Positions 8,955 through 18,023 of a stretch of DNA of 64,000 bases are shown here, in pieces. The DNA is from Fimbriimonadaceae bacterium (GTDB lineage Bacteria; Armatimonadota; Fimbriimonadia; Fimbriimonadales; Fimbriimonadaceae): positions 744,001 through 808,000 of the forward strand of contig JAHBTD010000001.1 of assembly GCA_019638775.1 (NCBI GenBank), in the 5' to 3' direction. The notes under the pieces were generated by a model. It ran no database searches. It saw only the letters and a program-made list of their open reading frames with translations, and had not been told where the DNA came from. The translations under genes were made by a program, and so were the position numbers. The first letter of the stretch is position 1, and each line of letters opens with the position of its first letter.

Positions 8955-9612
8955 AAAGGTTTTGTGGAATGTCCTCGCGCTCACGGGCGCTGGGTTGGTT
9001 CTGGCAGGCTGTCATACCGATATGTGGCGGCAGCCCAAGACCATGCCGCAGACGCAAAGCGATTTCTTTACCGACGGGCAGTCTGACCGTCCGACGGTGG
9101 CTGGCACGGTCCCCCGAGGGAAGTTGAAGACAGAGAACGAGATGGGCGATGGGCGCGATGCCAACGGCAAGCTCCGAGCAAATCTTCCCGAGTTCCTCAC
9201 CATCAACGGTGAACGTTTGAGCACCAAAACCGACCTCGCGAAGATTCTTGAGCGAGGACAAGAGCGATTTATGGTTGCTTGTCAGCACTGTCACGGAGAG
9301 CTTGGAGACGGGCAGGGGATGATCGCCAAGCGCGGTCTGTCTCTGCGCCGAACGGTCGCGACGTACCACTCCGATCGACTTCGCGAAATACCGATTGGAC
9401 ATTTTTACGAAGTGATGACCAAAGGTTACGGCGTGATGTTCTCGCAGGCTCCGAGGGTGGAGCCCGACGACCGATGGGCCATTGCGGCTTACATTCGCGC
9501 GCTGCAGATGAGCCAGAACGCCAACGAAAACGACTTGAACAAGGATGACAAGGCCAAGATTGAAGAATCGAACAGGGAGATCAACACTCGGCAGAGGCCA
9601 AGTCTGGGTTAA
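8947..9612 (+). CDS. actE: alternative complex III subunit E, monoheme cytochrome c lipoprotein
   Basis: The 221-residue protein starts with a lipoprotein signal ending LVLAGC (Cys22), and then a DMWRQPKTMPQ stretch seen in ActE-type proteins. A single heme c site CQHCH lies at residues 112-116. A methionine-containing segment (YGVMFSQAPRVEPDDRW) follows, where an axial ligand would sit. It would be lipid-anchored on the periplasmic side and act as the electron exit cytochrome of the complex. Confidence 0.92.
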   Translation: MAKKVLWNVLALTGAGLVLAGCHTDMWRQPKTMPQTQSDFFTDGQSDRPTVAGTVPRGKLKTENEMGDGRDANGKLRANLPEFLTINGERLSTKTDLAKILERGQERFMVACQHCHGELGDGQGMIAKRGLSLRRTVATYHSDRLREIPIGHFYEVMTKGYGVMFSQAPRVEPDDRWAIAAYIRALQMSQNANENDLNKDDKAKIEESNREINTRQRPSLG

Positions 9613-9615
9613 GGG

Positions 9616-10830
9616 ATGAGCATGATCATTAGCAGTCAAAACCACGCAAACGCGATAGGCGCAAAGAAAGCGGCCACCGCAGCGGCTTTGCTCTTCGTGA
9701 TCGGCGGAGGGATCGCCGCGTCGATGGCGCTGTCGGACAAGTCGTTCATGCACAGCTACTTCTTTGGGTGGCTGTTCTTCACCTGCTTGACCCTCGGTTG
9801 TCTTGGCGTCACCTTACTGCATCACACCATTCGTGGGGCTTGGGGCCTGAGCGTTTTGCGACTGGTTGAGGCGGGCGGAAGCCCGGCGGCCTTTGCCGCG
9901 ATGCTGGTGGGCTGGATTCCCATCGCCCTGAGTACAAAAGTGTTTTATCCTTGGGCCGATCCGGCGAAGGTTGCTGGGGATCACGTCTTGCAGTACCGGT
10001 CGGAACTTCCGTTTGTGATGCAGATGACCCAACAGCCGTGGATGACGCGAACCATTGTCTGTTTTGCGATCTGGATGGGGCTGGCGTACTACCTGCGAAA
10101 GTCTTCTCACGCGCAGGATGGCGAGCAAGATGCGGCCAAGGCGAACAAGATGGCTCAGGCACGGACGAACATCTCCGCGCCCTGTCTTGTTCTTTTCTTC
10201 TTGACAGGCACCGTCGCCTTTACCGACTGGGTGATGTCGATTGACGCTCACTGGTTCTCGACGATGATGCCTGCTTGGTTCATCGTCGGCTCCGTACTCA
10301 CCGCGCTTGCTTTGTGCAACGTGATCGTGATGTCGAACGCGAAGAAGGAGCCGTATTCGGAAGTGATGAACAAGGGTCTGAGCAAGGACCTGGGCAACAT
10401 GCTCTTCGTGTTCAGTCTTCTGTGGGCTTACACTTCGTTTAGCCAGTTCGTGATTATTTGGGCCGGTAACCTGCCCGAGCTCACGACGTTCTACGTGACC
10501 AGAACCAGGCCGGTCTGGCAGAGCATTGGAGTGTTTCTTATCTTGGGACAGTTCCTGTTCCCGTTTATCAGCCTGATGTCACCGAAGTCAAAAGCCAACC
10601 CGAACATCCTCAGGAATATCGCACTTTGGGTTCTGCTCGTAAGATTTGTCGACGTTTACTGGATCGCCATTCCGTTCTTCCGGCCCGATTTTGGAGTGCA
10701 GATTGGCGACATTGTGGCGCTGGCGGCGTTTGGAGCGCTGTGGACGCTTGTGTTCAGCACAATGCTCCTCAAGGGCAACCTACTGCCAACCCACGACCCG
10801 AGACTGAAGGAGGCTTACGCTCATGCATGA
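9616..10830 (+). CDS. actF: alternative complex III subunit F, NrfD-like membrane protein
   Basis: The 404-residue polytopic protein has about ten hydrophobic segments. It is the shorter NrfD-like paralogue of ActC, with the conserved WMTRTIVCFAIWMGLAYYLR and FVIIWAGNLPEL regions. In alternative complex III it is believed to contribute to the membrane core and possibly to proton movement. The ATG at 9616 follows actE by three bases. The 3' end overlaps the next gene by 8 bases, where a GGAGG site for that gene sits. Confidence 0.92.
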   Translation: MSMIISSQNHANAIGAKKAATAAALLFVIGGGIAASMALSDKSFMHSYFFGWLFFTCLTLGCLGVTLLHHTIRGAWGLSVLRLVEAGGSPAAFAAMLVGWIPIALSTKVFYPWADPAKVAGDHVLQYRSELPFVMQMTQQPWMTRTIVCFAIWMGLAYYLRKSSHAQDGEQDAAKANKMAQARTNISAPCLVLFFLTGTVAFTDWVMSIDAHWFSTMMPAWFIVGSVLTALALCNVIVMSNAKKEPYSEVMNKGLSKDLGNMLFVFSLLWAYTSFSQFVIIWAGNLPELTTFYVTRTRPVWQSIGVFLILGQFLFPFISLMSPKSKANPNILRNIALWVLLVRFVDVYWIAIPFFRPDFGVQIGDIVALAAFGALWTLVFSTMLLKGNLLPTHDPRLKEAYAHA

Positions 10831-11236
10831 TGTCGATCCCGAAGCTATAAATGCCGAAACGCGGCCCGAGCTGGGCTATGACCATCGCGATGCCAACTGG
10901 AAGACGGTTTGGAAGATCTACCGGTGGTATTCGATCTTTGCGACCGTGATGGTGGTGATTTCGGTGGGCATTCAGTGGACGCTGACAAAGACGGCCCCGG
11001 GCAAATCGTACCGAGCCGAGCACACGATGACGCCTCCGCGAGACCCTAATCCTGTTCTGCAGTCGAGCGAGCAGGCAAAGCTTGATATCACAAACATGCG
11101 GCGCGACGCCAAGAAACGATTGGAATCGTTTGGGCAGGACGTCGTGACCAAACAGACATGGATACCCATCGACCGGGCAATGGAGCTCACGGTCGAAAAG
11201 GGCATCAACCCACCCGCGAAGGAGAACAGCAACTAG
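10823..11236 (+). CDS. small single-helix protein between complex III and SCO genes
   Basis: This 137-residue protein has one transmembrane helix (about residues 38-55, IYRWYSIFATVMVVISVGIQ) and a soluble C-terminal part. That part contains NPVLQSSEQAKLDITNMR and ends in IPIDRAMELTVEKG. From memory, a motif of the form P-x-LQ then IPI[DE]RAM occurs in small proteins beside SCO genes in other oxidase clusters, so it is probably a conserved assembly or accessory factor. I do not know its function. A GGAGG site at 10808-10812 and the overlap with actF show it is in the operon. Confidence 0.8.
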   Translation: MHDVDPEAINAETRPELGYDHRDANWKTVWKIYRWYSIFATVMVVISVGIQWTLTKTAPGKSYRAEHTMTPPRDPNPVLQSSEQAKLDITNMRRDAKKRLESFGQDVVTKQTWIPIDRAMELTVEKGINPPAKENSN

Positions 11237-11254
11237 CCCAACAGAGAAGAGACC

Positions 11255-12139
11255 ATGTTTAACACAGATCAGTTCGTAGGGATAAATTGGATTCGAGGGG
11301 CAGCGGTTTTCGCTGTTACGGGGGCAGCCTTTATGGGCTGCGCGCAATCCGTCGAAGACCTCAATCCCCAGAACAGGATCGCATTGGTTGAGAAGGTGGG
11401 AGAGAGCGTTCCTCTGGACACGCCCTTTATGAATGAGGATGGGAAGACCGTCAAACTGAGCGAATACTTCGGCGAGCGACCCGTTATCTTGATGCTGATG
11501 TTCTATCAGTGCAACGGCAGCTGCATGCTCATCAAAGAGGGCGCGGTGAAGGGCCTCGGGGCGATGAAGTATCGCATCCCAGGCAAGGATTATGAGCTCG
11601 TCGCCATCAGCATTCACCCGAAGGAGACTCCAGAGCTTGCCAAGGCCAAGAAGGCAGAGTGGCTCAAAAAGTTTAAGCACGGGGAGGGCGCCGAAGCTGG
11701 CGTTCACTTCCTTACAGGCAAGTTGGAAGACATTCAGAAAGTCACGGATTCGGTGGGCTATACCTTCCACTACAACGAGCAGCTTAATCTGATCACCCAC
11801 CCGGCGACGTTGGTGTTCATTACCCCCAAGGGCCGGGTTTCAAGCTATATCTCGGGTGTGACCTACCCCCAAAGATTTGTCATGGCAAATCTGGATAAGG
11901 CAGCCAAGGAGATCATTTCCGAGCCCGAACCGGAGTTGATTCTTTGGGGATGCCTCCAGCACGACCCAAGAACAGGAAAGACCACGATCGTCGTCGAGCG
12001 CGTGATGAAAGTTATGGGGATGGCGACTTTGCTGGTTCTGTTCGGATCGATCATCATCATGTCGAAGAAGCACAAACGACAACCGCTTTATGTTGAGAAT
12101 GTCCCTGAGCAAGGAGGCGCGCCAGACTCGGAGAGCTAG
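11255..12139 (+). CDS. SCO1/SenC family copper chaperone with C-terminal membrane anchor
   Basis: The 294-residue protein has an N-terminal hydrophobic segment ending MGCAQS, possibly a lipobox. A thioredoxin-like SCO fold follows, with the copper-binding CxxxC (YQCNGSCML) and the conserved His in LITHPATLVFITPKG. A second hydrophobic helix near residue 265 anchors the C terminus, which many SCO proteins lack. SCO proteins deliver copper to the CuA site of oxidase subunit II, encoded immediately downstream. Confidence 0.92.
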   Translation: MFNTDQFVGINWIRGAAVFAVTGAAFMGCAQSVEDLNPQNRIALVEKVGESVPLDTPFMNEDGKTVKLSEYFGERPVILMLMFYQCNGSCMLIKEGAVKGLGAMKYRIPGKDYELVAISIHPKETPELAKAKKAEWLKKFKHGEGAEAGVHFLTGKLEDIQKVTDSVGYTFHYNEQLNLITHPATLVFITPKGRVSSYISGVTYPQRFVMANLDKAAKEIISEPEPELILWGCLQHDPRTGKTTIVVERVMKVMGMATLLVLFGSIIIMSKKHKRQPLYVENVPEQGGAPDSES

Positions 12140-12159
12140 GGGCGCGGAGACAGTCATTT

Positions 12160-13185
12160 ATGTGGAATTTTGCTTATAAACCGGAAGCAGCATCGGAATT
12201 TGCGGTCCAGTACGACATTCTGTTTATCGCACTGACCGTGCTCACCGTGCTGTTCACGATTATCGTCGGTGCGATGATGCTCGTGTTTTCGGTTCGGTTC
12301 CGCCAAGGCAATAAGGTCAATCGGAAGAACCCGATCGACACTCACGTTGCACTTGAGATCACATGGTCGGTTATTCCGCTTGTGCTCGGCCTTGTCATGT
12401 TCTTCTGGGCCACCGAGCTTTACGTTCAAACGCGCATCCCCCCGAAGAATGCAATGGACGTTTATGTCGTTGGCAAGCAGTGGATGTGGCACATTCAGCA
12501 CGCGAAGAGCGGCATTCGTGAGAACAACCAGCTTCACGTGCCGGTTGGCGTCCCGGTTCGCATGACGATGATCTCTCAGGACGTCATCCACAGCTTCTTC
12601 ATCCCAGCCTTCCGCGCCAAGCACGACGTCTTGCCAGGTCGGTACACGATGATCTGGTTTACACCCACAAAACCGGGAACGTACGCTCTGTTCTGTACCG
12701 AATACTGCGGCACGCAGCACTCGGAGATGGGCGGTTATGTCACGGTTTTGAGCCAGAAGGATTGGCAAGCCTGGGTTGAGACGGGCGGACAAACGGTCGA
12801 GAAGGTGACGAAGATGCCTGCCGAGCGCGGCAAGGCGCTCTTTGAGCAGTTCCGCTGTGAAACCTGCCATGTCGAGCGAGATATTGACCAGGGCCCATCG
12901 CTGTATGGTCTGGTGGGGCAGAAGCGGCAAATGACGGATGGCAGCGTGGTCGTCGCCGACCGCGAGTACATTCGTGAATCGATTTTAGAACCCTATCATA
13001 AGCTCACGGCAGGGTATCCGGACAAGACGATGCCGGAATACAAGGGCCAGCTTTCCGAGGAGCAGATTCTGGACCTCTACGCATACATTCAGTCATTAGG
13101 CGTCGTCGGCACGAGTTCGCAGTCGACGAATACCGCTACCACAGATTCGCGAACCACGACCAATGCTAAAGGGGATCGACCATGA
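12160..13185 (+). CDS. coxB: caa3-type cytochrome c oxidase subunit II with fused cytochrome c
   Basis: The 341-residue protein has two N-terminal helices and a cupredoxin domain with the CuA ligands [14 protein letters not shown]. The C-terminal cytochrome c domain has CETCH at residues 233-237. The fused cytochrome defines a caa3 oxidase. It lets subunit II take electrons directly from a donor such as the ActE or ActA cytochromes. The Ser/Thr-rich tail is probably disordered. The stop overlaps coxA (ATGA). Confidence 0.95.
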   Translation: MWNFAYKPEAASEFAVQYDILFIALTVLTVLFTIIVGAMMLVFSVRFRQGNKVNRKNPIDTHVALEITWSVIPLVLGLVMFFWATELYVQTRIPPKNAMDVYVVGKQWMWHIQHAKSGIRENNQLHVPVGVPVRMTMISQDVIHSFFIPAFRAKHDVLPGRYTMIWFTPTKPGTYALFCTEYCGTQHSEMGGYVTVLSQKDWQAWVETGGQTVEKVTKMPAERGKALFEQFRCETCHVERDIDQGPSLYGLVGQKRQMTDGSVVVADREYIRESILEPYHKLTAGYPDKTMPEYKGQLSEEQILDLYAYIQSLGVVGTSSQSTNTATTDSRTTTNAKGDRP

Positions 13186-14897
13186 GCGCAACGGCTGTAG
13201 GGGGCGGAAGTGCCCAAGGACCCGTCGAACAGAAGAACTATCTGAACAACGGCCATACGATCGCATCATGGCTACTGACCACGGACCATAAAAGGATCGC
13301 GGTTCTGTATCTCATTTCGATTTCGATCTTCTTCGTTATTGGCGGATTCGCCGCATCTCTGATTCGCATCGAACTCATGTCGCCTCGCGGCGTGATGATG
13401 GAAAACGACACCTACAACAAGGTTTTTAGTCTTCACGGCATCGTGATGATCTTCTTCTTCCTTGTTCCGTCGATTCCAGCGACGCTCGGAAACTTCCTGG
13501 TGCCGATGATGGTGGGCGCGAGGGACCTTGCCTTTCCACGGCTCAACTTGTTGAGTTGGTACATGTACGTGGCGGGCGGCCTTTGCGCGCTGATGGCGCT
13601 TCTTTTTGGCGGCGTGGATACGGGCTGGACGTTCTACACTCCTTATTCCAGTCTTTATTCGAACTCACAGGTGACGCTGGCGATCTTTGGAGCCTTCTTC
13701 GCCGGGTTCTCGTCGATCTTTACCGGGCTTAACTTTATCGTCACCATCCACAAGATGCGTGCCCCAGGCATGACCTGGTTCCGGCTGCCGCTGTTTATCT
13801 GGGCGCACTACGCCACCAGCTTGCTGATGATTCTCGCGACACCGGTTATTGCGATTACGCTTTTGCTGGTGTTTGCCGAGCGCGTTTTGAAGTTGGGTGT
13901 ATTCAGTCCAGAACTTGGTGGAGACCCCGTTCTCTTCCAGCACCTGTTCTGGTTTTATAGCCACCCGGCTGTCTATATCATGATTCTGCCCGGAATGGGC
14001 GTCATCAACGAGATCATCGCGTGCTTCACACGTAGGCGTATCTTTGGCTATCAGCCGATTGCGTTCTCGTCCTTGGCGATCGCATTCCTTGGCTTCTTGG
14101 TATGGGGGCACCACCTGTTCGTTTCTGGACAGTCGATGTATCAGGGGATTGTCTTCTCGATCATCAGCTTTGTGGTTGCGGTGCCTTCGGCGATCAAGAT
14201 CTTTAACTGGGCGGCGACGATCTATAAGGGGTCGGTGCGTTTCACCACTCCGATGCTGTATGCCTACAGCTTCATGGGCTTGTTCGTCATCGGCGGCTTG
14301 ACCGGTCTTTATCTGGCGGCCCTGGCGGCGGACATCCACCTGACCGACACCTACTTCGTTGTGGCGCACTTCCACTACGTCATGGTCGGCGGTGCGATTA
14401 CGGCCTTTATGGGCGGCTTGCACTTCTGGTGGCCCAAGATGACCGGGAAACTGTACCCAGAAGGCTGGGGCAAGGCGGGCGCGCTGCTTGTCTTTGTGGG
14501 CTTCAACTTTACGTTCTTGCCGCAATTCGTTATGGGCTATATGGGAATGCCGCGCCGATATCACAACTATTACCTGCAGCCCGAGTTTCAGGTGTATCAC
14601 CAGATGTCGACTTTGGGCGCGTCGATCTTGGCTATCGGCTACCTTCTACCTGCGCTGTATCTAACCTGGTCGCTCAAATACGGAATGAAGTCTGGGCCGA
14701 ATCCTTGGGGAGCCAAGGGCTTGGAGTGGGAGGCTGCCGCTTCGCCACCCGATACTTTCAACTTTGATAAGATTCCGATTGTGACCGAGGAAGCTTATAA
14801 CTACGACGCTGAGGCGGACGATGACACAGACTTCTGGGCAGAGGAGCTGAAACGGGCCAAGGCGAGAGAGGAAGCCGAACTCAAGGGAGGATCGTAA
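13182..14897 (+). CDS. coxA: cytochrome c oxidase subunit I, A2-type heme-copper oxidase
   Basis: The 571-residue protein has twelve expected helices and all metal ligands. H in [12 protein letters not shown] is a low-spin heme ligand. HPAVY gives a CuB His and the cross-linked Tyr, VWGHHLF gives the other two CuB His, and HFHYVMVGG gives the heme a3 and a ligands. The segment [14 protein letters not shown] has Tyr-Ser where A1 oxidases have a Glu, which marks the A2 subfamily known from Rhodothermus and Thermus caa3 enzymes. It reduces oxygen to water and pumps protons. Confidence 0.97.
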   Translation: MSATAVGGGSAQGPVEQKNYLNNGHTIASWLLTTDHKRIAVLYLISISIFFVIGGFAASLIRIELMSPRGVMMENDTYNKVFSLHGIVMIFFFLVPSIPATLGNFLVPMMVGARDLAFPRLNLLSWYMYVAGGLCALMALLFGGVDTGWTFYTPYSSLYSNSQVTLAIFGAFFAGFSSIFTGLNFIVTIHKMRAPGMTWFRLPLFIWAHYATSLLMILATPVIAITLLLVFAERVLKLGVFSPELGGDPVLFQHLFWFYSHPAVYIMILPGMGVINEIIACFTRRRIFGYQPIAFSSLAIAFLGFLVWGHHLFVSGQSMYQGIVFSIISFVVAVPSAIKIFNWAATIYKGSVRFTTPMLYAYSFMGLFVIGGLTGLYLAALAADIHLTDTYFVVAHFHYVMVGGAITAFMGGLHFWWPKMTGKLYPEGWGKAGALLVFVGFNFTFLPQFVMGYMGMPRRYHNYYLQPEFQVYHQMSTLGASILAIGYLLPALYLTWSLKYGMKSGPNPWGAKGLEWEAAASPPDTFNFDKIPIVTEEAYNYDAEADDDTDFWAEELKRAKAREEAELKGGS

Positions 14898-14900
14898 AGC

Positions 14901-15605
14901 ATGGCATTACCCGCTTCGCACGACGAACATGATATCGACTCGCACGGCCACAAGGACGGTGTGTACCATCAGTTCGAGGACATGGACCAGCAGAACGAGA
15001 GCTACATCGTTGGCATGTGGAGCTTTCTGGTCACAGAGGTTATGTTCTTCGGTCCGCTGTTCTTTGTGTACGCCTTGTATCGGTGGCAATATCAAGCGGA
15101 TTGGTTCTTGGTGCATGAAGAGCTGAGTTGGGAATGGGGCGGCGCGAATACGATGGTGCTGCTCTTCAGCTCGTTTACGATGGCAATGAGCGTTTACAAC
15201 GCTCAAATAAAGAATAAGGCCAAGCAACTGATGTTCCTTGGGATCACGATGGCCTGCGCTTTTGGCTTCTTGGTCATCAAGACGATTGAGTGGGTACCCA
15301 AATTCCAGCACCACCACGTGCCCGGAGCATCGTTTGACTGGGCGAACACGGTGCATGGGGCGGCAGCAAATGTGCCTGACCGCGTCGCCGAGTTGTTCTT
15401 CTCGCTTTACTTTGCGATGACGGGCCTGCACGGCATCCACGTTGTCATCGGCATTATCTGCATCGCTGTGTTGATGCTCCTTGTCATCAAGGACCATCAT
15501 TTAGTCGAAACTTACATCCCTACCGAAATGGTGGGGCTCTACTGGCACTTCGTTGACCTGGTATGGATTTTCCTGTACCCGCTGTTCTATCTGATGCCGC
15601 AATAA
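14901..15605 (+). CDS. coxC: cytochrome c oxidase subunit III
   Basis: The 234-residue protein has the CoxC features EDMDQQNESYIVGMWSFLVT, FFSLYFAMTGLHGIHV and the final VGLYWHFVDLVWIFLYPLFY. It has about five hydrophobic helices, so it is the short form that lacks the first two helices of the long type. It sits three bases after coxA. Confidence 0.95.
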   Translation: MALPASHDEHDIDSHGHKDGVYHQFEDMDQQNESYIVGMWSFLVTEVMFFGPLFFVYALYRWQYQADWFLVHEELSWEWGGANTMVLLFSSFTMAMSVYNAQIKNKAKQLMFLGITMACAFGFLVIKTIEWVPKFQHHHVPGASFDWANTVHGAAANVPDRVAELFFSLYFAMTGLHGIHVVIGIICIAVLMLLVIKDHHLVETYIPTEMVGLYWHFVDLVWIFLYPLFYLMPQ

Positions 15606-15609
15606 GATC

Positions 15610-16059
15610 ATGAGCCAAGATACACACGACTCGCACTCGCACCATATCACACCGCCGTCCACCTACTTGAAGGTGTTCGTGCTGTTGGTCATTGGGATGG
15701 CGGCGACCATTGGTTGGGCGCTATTTGCGGCTAAGCTGCCTCAATCGCAAGAGTTGACGTTCCTCAACAACATCATTGCGATGGGCATTGCTGTGGGCAA
15801 GGCTACGCTTGTCATTGCGTTCTTTATGGGCGTGAAGTACAGCAGCAAGCTAGTTCGCTTCTACGCGCTGCTGGGGTTTGCCTGGGTTGGATTTATCGGC
15901 TTCACCTTCTGCGACTATGCCACGCGCGCATGGGAGCCCGTGCCGGGTTGGGAGAAACACGAGGTTAGCTACCCGACACAAGTGATCCTTCCGGCAAGGC
16001 CCGAATCGGGTGCGACTGTCCCGCATCAGCAGTTGCAGCACTCGCCGCGTCAGCCGTAA
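15610..16059 (+). CDS. coxD: prokaryotic-type cytochrome c oxidase subunit IV
   Basis: The 149-residue protein has a His-rich N terminus (HDSHSHHITPP) and three hydrophobic segments typical of the bacterial COX4 family, including KATLVIAFFMGVKYSSKLVR. It is the last gene of the cluster and is followed by a strong terminator. Its role is stabilising the oxidase. Confidence 0.9.
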   Translation: MSQDTHDSHSHHITPPSTYLKVFVLLVIGMAATIGWALFAAKLPQSQELTFLNNIIAMGIAVGKATLVIAFFMGVKYSSKLVRFYALLGFAWVGFIGFTFCDYATRAWEPVPGWEKHEVSYPTQVILPARPESGATVPHQQLQHSPRQP

Positions 16060-16079
16060 GGTCGCGTTGAATCATCTAA

Positions 16080-16113
16080 GAATGCCCGCTTTTTGGCGGG
16101 CATTCTTTTATTT
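16080..16113 (+). terminator. intrinsic terminator of the respiratory cluster
   Basis: A perfect 10-bp stem (GAATGCCCGC at 16080-16089 with GCGGGCATTC at 16096-16105) and a 6-nt loop are followed by TTTTATTT. It lies 20 bases after the coxD stop. Confidence 0.93.
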
Positions 16114-16157
16114 GAGGGTCGCGATCTGCCGGAAAAGTGCATGTCATGTCTCTGTTT

Positions 16158-16187
16158 TTGCCGTGCTCCACTTCCCTGCCTTATACT
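16158..16187 (+). promoter_or_regulatory. candidate sigma-70 promoter for the BtrH-like gene
   Basis: TTGCCG (16158-16163) and TATACT (16182-16187) are separated by 18 bases and lie about 26 bases upstream of the ATG at 16214. They follow directly after the cluster terminator. Confidence 0.5.
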
Positions 16188-16213
16188 CGTAGGCGACTGA
16201 TGAGGTTCTGTGA

Positions 16214-17431
16214 ATGCCGACGACTAACTCCACGATGATCTATCCTGGGCGTCACTGGGAAACCGGGACGCTTGCCAACCTTCTGCTCGCCCAGGGCACG
16301 AAGGCTCCGCACACAAACCAACCTCCAAGCGAAGCGCTATTGATGGGCGTGAGCGGAGGGGCGAATTTTGGATACTTCACGTTTGCTTATCCGGGCTATT
16401 TGCCGTTTGCTGTCTTGCTCACTCGCAACACGTTCGATCCTCTTCAGACGATCTATGAACGCCTGGGTTGGCGGCATGAAGTGGTTGGTACGGTCGATCC
16501 TGAGAAGGGATTGCTCAACCTGCAAAAGGCGATCGACGATGGGTACGTGCCGATGGTCATTGCCGATACGCATTCGATGAAGCACCATTCGGTGGAGCAT
16601 GACCCCAACAACTGGTCGCCCATGCCGATGCTTGTTACCAAGATCGAAGGCGAGATGGCATGGGTCGTTGATCGTTCGCTGCACCCTTGGCCCGTGCCTG
16701 TTTCTGAACTAACCTCTGCGCGATCAAGAATCAAGGATTTGAAGAACAAGGTGTTTCGATTTGATGCGCCTGCCTGGGATCTTCTCCCAAGCGCGGTTGA
16801 GGCGGGCATCCGGCAGACCATCAGCCTCTTTACCGAGGACCCGCCGAAGGGGGCAAAGGATCGCTTTGGATTCTTGGGCTTTGCGTTTTGGGGAGAGTTG
16901 CTGACGAACCAACGGAACAAGCAGAGCTGGGAGCGTTACTTTGGCAACGGCTATGGACACTTTCACGCTTTGGCCGGGAGTCACATCCAGCCAGGATTGT
17001 GGACGTGGATCACGTGCGCAGGGTCGGGCGACGGAGCCGAGCGTGACGTTTACGCGGACTTCCTGGAGGAGGCGTCGGTCATTCTCAATCGCGATGCGTT
17101 GAAGGAGGTTGCGGGCTTGTTTCGGCTGTCGGCGGGGGCATGGAGACGCCTCGCCGACAAGATGCTTCCCGATACGATCCCTGCATTTGCCCAAGCGCGT
17201 CGTCTGCATCTGGAGCGAAGTCGGCTTTGGTTTGAAGAGGGGCATCGGCAGTTAGCGAAAGTTCGTGAGCTCGAAGCTGAGCTGGAGGACATACGTGCGG
17301 CGATCAAGGCGGATTTTCCACTCGACGAGAGTGAGGTTCGGCGGCACAGGGCTGAAATTGCGGATGCCCTTGGAGAGGTGGCGGGGGTTGAAAGGACGGC
17401 GGTTCAGGCCTTGATGGAGGCGATGCGCTAA
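16214..17431 (+). CDS. BtrH N-terminal domain protein (DUF4872-like)
   Basis: The 405-residue cytoplasmic protein begins with a BtrH-type N-terminal domain, HWETGTLANLLLAQG through GWRHEVVGTVDPEKG. A region resembling DUF4872 follows. BtrH in butirosin synthesis is an acyltransferase that moves a side chain from a carrier protein, but most homologues have no known substrate and the domain is related to papain-like folds. The C-terminal third is helical and charged. It stands alone between two terminators, with no carrier protein or other biosynthetic gene beside it, so I do not infer antibiotic synthesis. Confidence 0.75.
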   Translation: MPTTNSTMIYPGRHWETGTLANLLLAQGTKAPHTNQPPSEALLMGVSGGANFGYFTFAYPGYLPFAVLLTRNTFDPLQTIYERLGWRHEVVGTVDPEKGLLNLQKAIDDGYVPMVIADTHSMKHHSVEHDPNNWSPMPMLVTKIEGEMAWVVDRSLHPWPVPVSELTSARSRIKDLKNKVFRFDAPAWDLLPSAVEAGIRQTISLFTEDPPKGAKDRFGFLGFAFWGELLTNQRNKQSWERYFGNGYGHFHALAGSHIQPGLWTWITCAGSGDGAERDVYADFLEEASVILNRDALKEVAGLFRLSAGAWRRLADKMLPDTIPAFAQARRLHLERSRLWFEEGHRQLAKVRELEAELEDIRAAIKADFPLDESEVRRHRAEIADALGEVAGVERTAVQALMEAMR

Positions 17432-17450
17432 GCTCAACACCCAAAAAAAG

Positions 17451-17490
17451 GAAAGCCCTCGAACAGATATTCGAGGGCTTTCTTTGTTTT
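17451..17490. terminator. bidirectional terminator between btrH-like and rpmF
   Basis: A 13-bp perfect stem (17451-17463 with 17470-17482) has TTTGTTTT on its right and AAAAAAA on its left. It can therefore end the plus-strand gene at 17431 and the minus-strand rpmF, whose stop is at 17503. Confidence 0.92.
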
Positions 17491-17502
17491 GAAACTTGTT
17501 GT

Positions 17503-17691
17503 TTAGTGGCGGTCCTTGAAACCGGGCAGGCGTCGGCCCTTGTAGTAACCGTCCGGAGTTGCGAAGTGATATCGATAGTGCGATTCTCCGCTGGACTGCT
17601 TGTTCACGGCGATTTCGGGCATCTCCGTGGTGTAGTGCGTTCGGCGCAGGGCTGTTCGCTGGTGGCTGTGTCGGCGTTTTGGATTCGGCAT
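17503..17691 (-). CDS. rpmF: 50S ribosomal protein L32
   Basis: The 62-residue protein begins MPNPKRRHSHQRTALRRTHY, the conserved L32 N terminus (PKRR...R.RRTH). It is basic and of normal length. It lacks the CxxC zinc motifs present in some L32 proteins, so it is the zinc-free form. It follows rpmG after 30 bases and shares its terminator. Confidence 0.93.
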   Translation of the reverse strand: MPNPKRRHSHQRTALRRTHYTTEMPEIAVNKQSSGESHYRYHFATPDGYYKGRRLPGFKDRH

Positions 17692-17721
17692 GATAAACCT
17701 CTTTTGTTCTTGCTCCCTGGC

Positions 17722-17889
17722 TTACTTCTTTTCGCGGTGCAGGGTCATCTTGCGGAGTCTGGGATTGTACTTGTTGAGTTCCAATCGCTCCGTCGTGTTC
17801 CGCTTATTCTTGGTGGTCGTGTAATAGTTCTTACCGTCTTCTGTACAGACCAACCGTATGATTTCTCGAGCTTCGCCCTTCTTTGCCAT
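17722..17889 (-). CDS. rpmG: 50S ribosomal protein L33
   Basis: The reverse strand encodes a 55-residue protein starting [19 protein letters not shown] and ending [11 protein letters not shown]. It contains [20 protein letters not shown], the L33 signature. There is one Cys only, so this is the zinc-free type, like the neighbouring L32. An AGAGGGG ribosome binding site lies just upstream and a good promoter 43 bases upstream. Confidence 0.95.
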   Translation of the reverse strand: MAKKGEAREIIRLVCTEDGKNYYTTTKNKRNTTERLELNKYNPRLRKMTLHREKK

Positions 17890-17931
17890 GGGAATCCCCT
17901 CTTGGGTTAAAACCGACTTTTCGGCCCGTCA

Positions 17932-17961
17932 ATTATGGAAGGTTCGCCGAAGTAAATTCAA
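17932..17961 (-). promoter_or_regulatory. promoter of rpmG-rpmF
   Basis: On the minus strand TTGAAT (17961-17956) is followed after 18 bases by CATAAT (17937-17932). The leader of about 40 bases contains a small CCGA-AAAG-TCGG-TTTT hairpin that could attenuate transcription. The same CATAAT hexamer precedes several other genes here. Confidence 0.6.
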
Positions 17962-17981
17962 GGGGCCTAGGAGGAGGGGCT

Positions 17982-18023
17982 GGATTTTTGGATTTACGAT
18001 TTTAGATTTTGGATTTTGGATTG
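17982..18023. repeat. heptanucleotide tandem array, TGGATTT type
   Basis: Six consecutive 7-nt units close to TGGATTT are in perfect 7-nt phase with point differences between them. They lie in the non-coding gap upstream of rpmG. The same unit recurs, in either orientation, at 39611-39659, 58664-58691 and 58820-58847. Confidence 0.85.

Noticed and set aside
16214-17431. Butirosin-type antibiotic synthesis cluster
   Set aside because: Only the BtrH-like domain is present; no carrier protein, aminoglycoside or other biosynthetic genes lie nearby.
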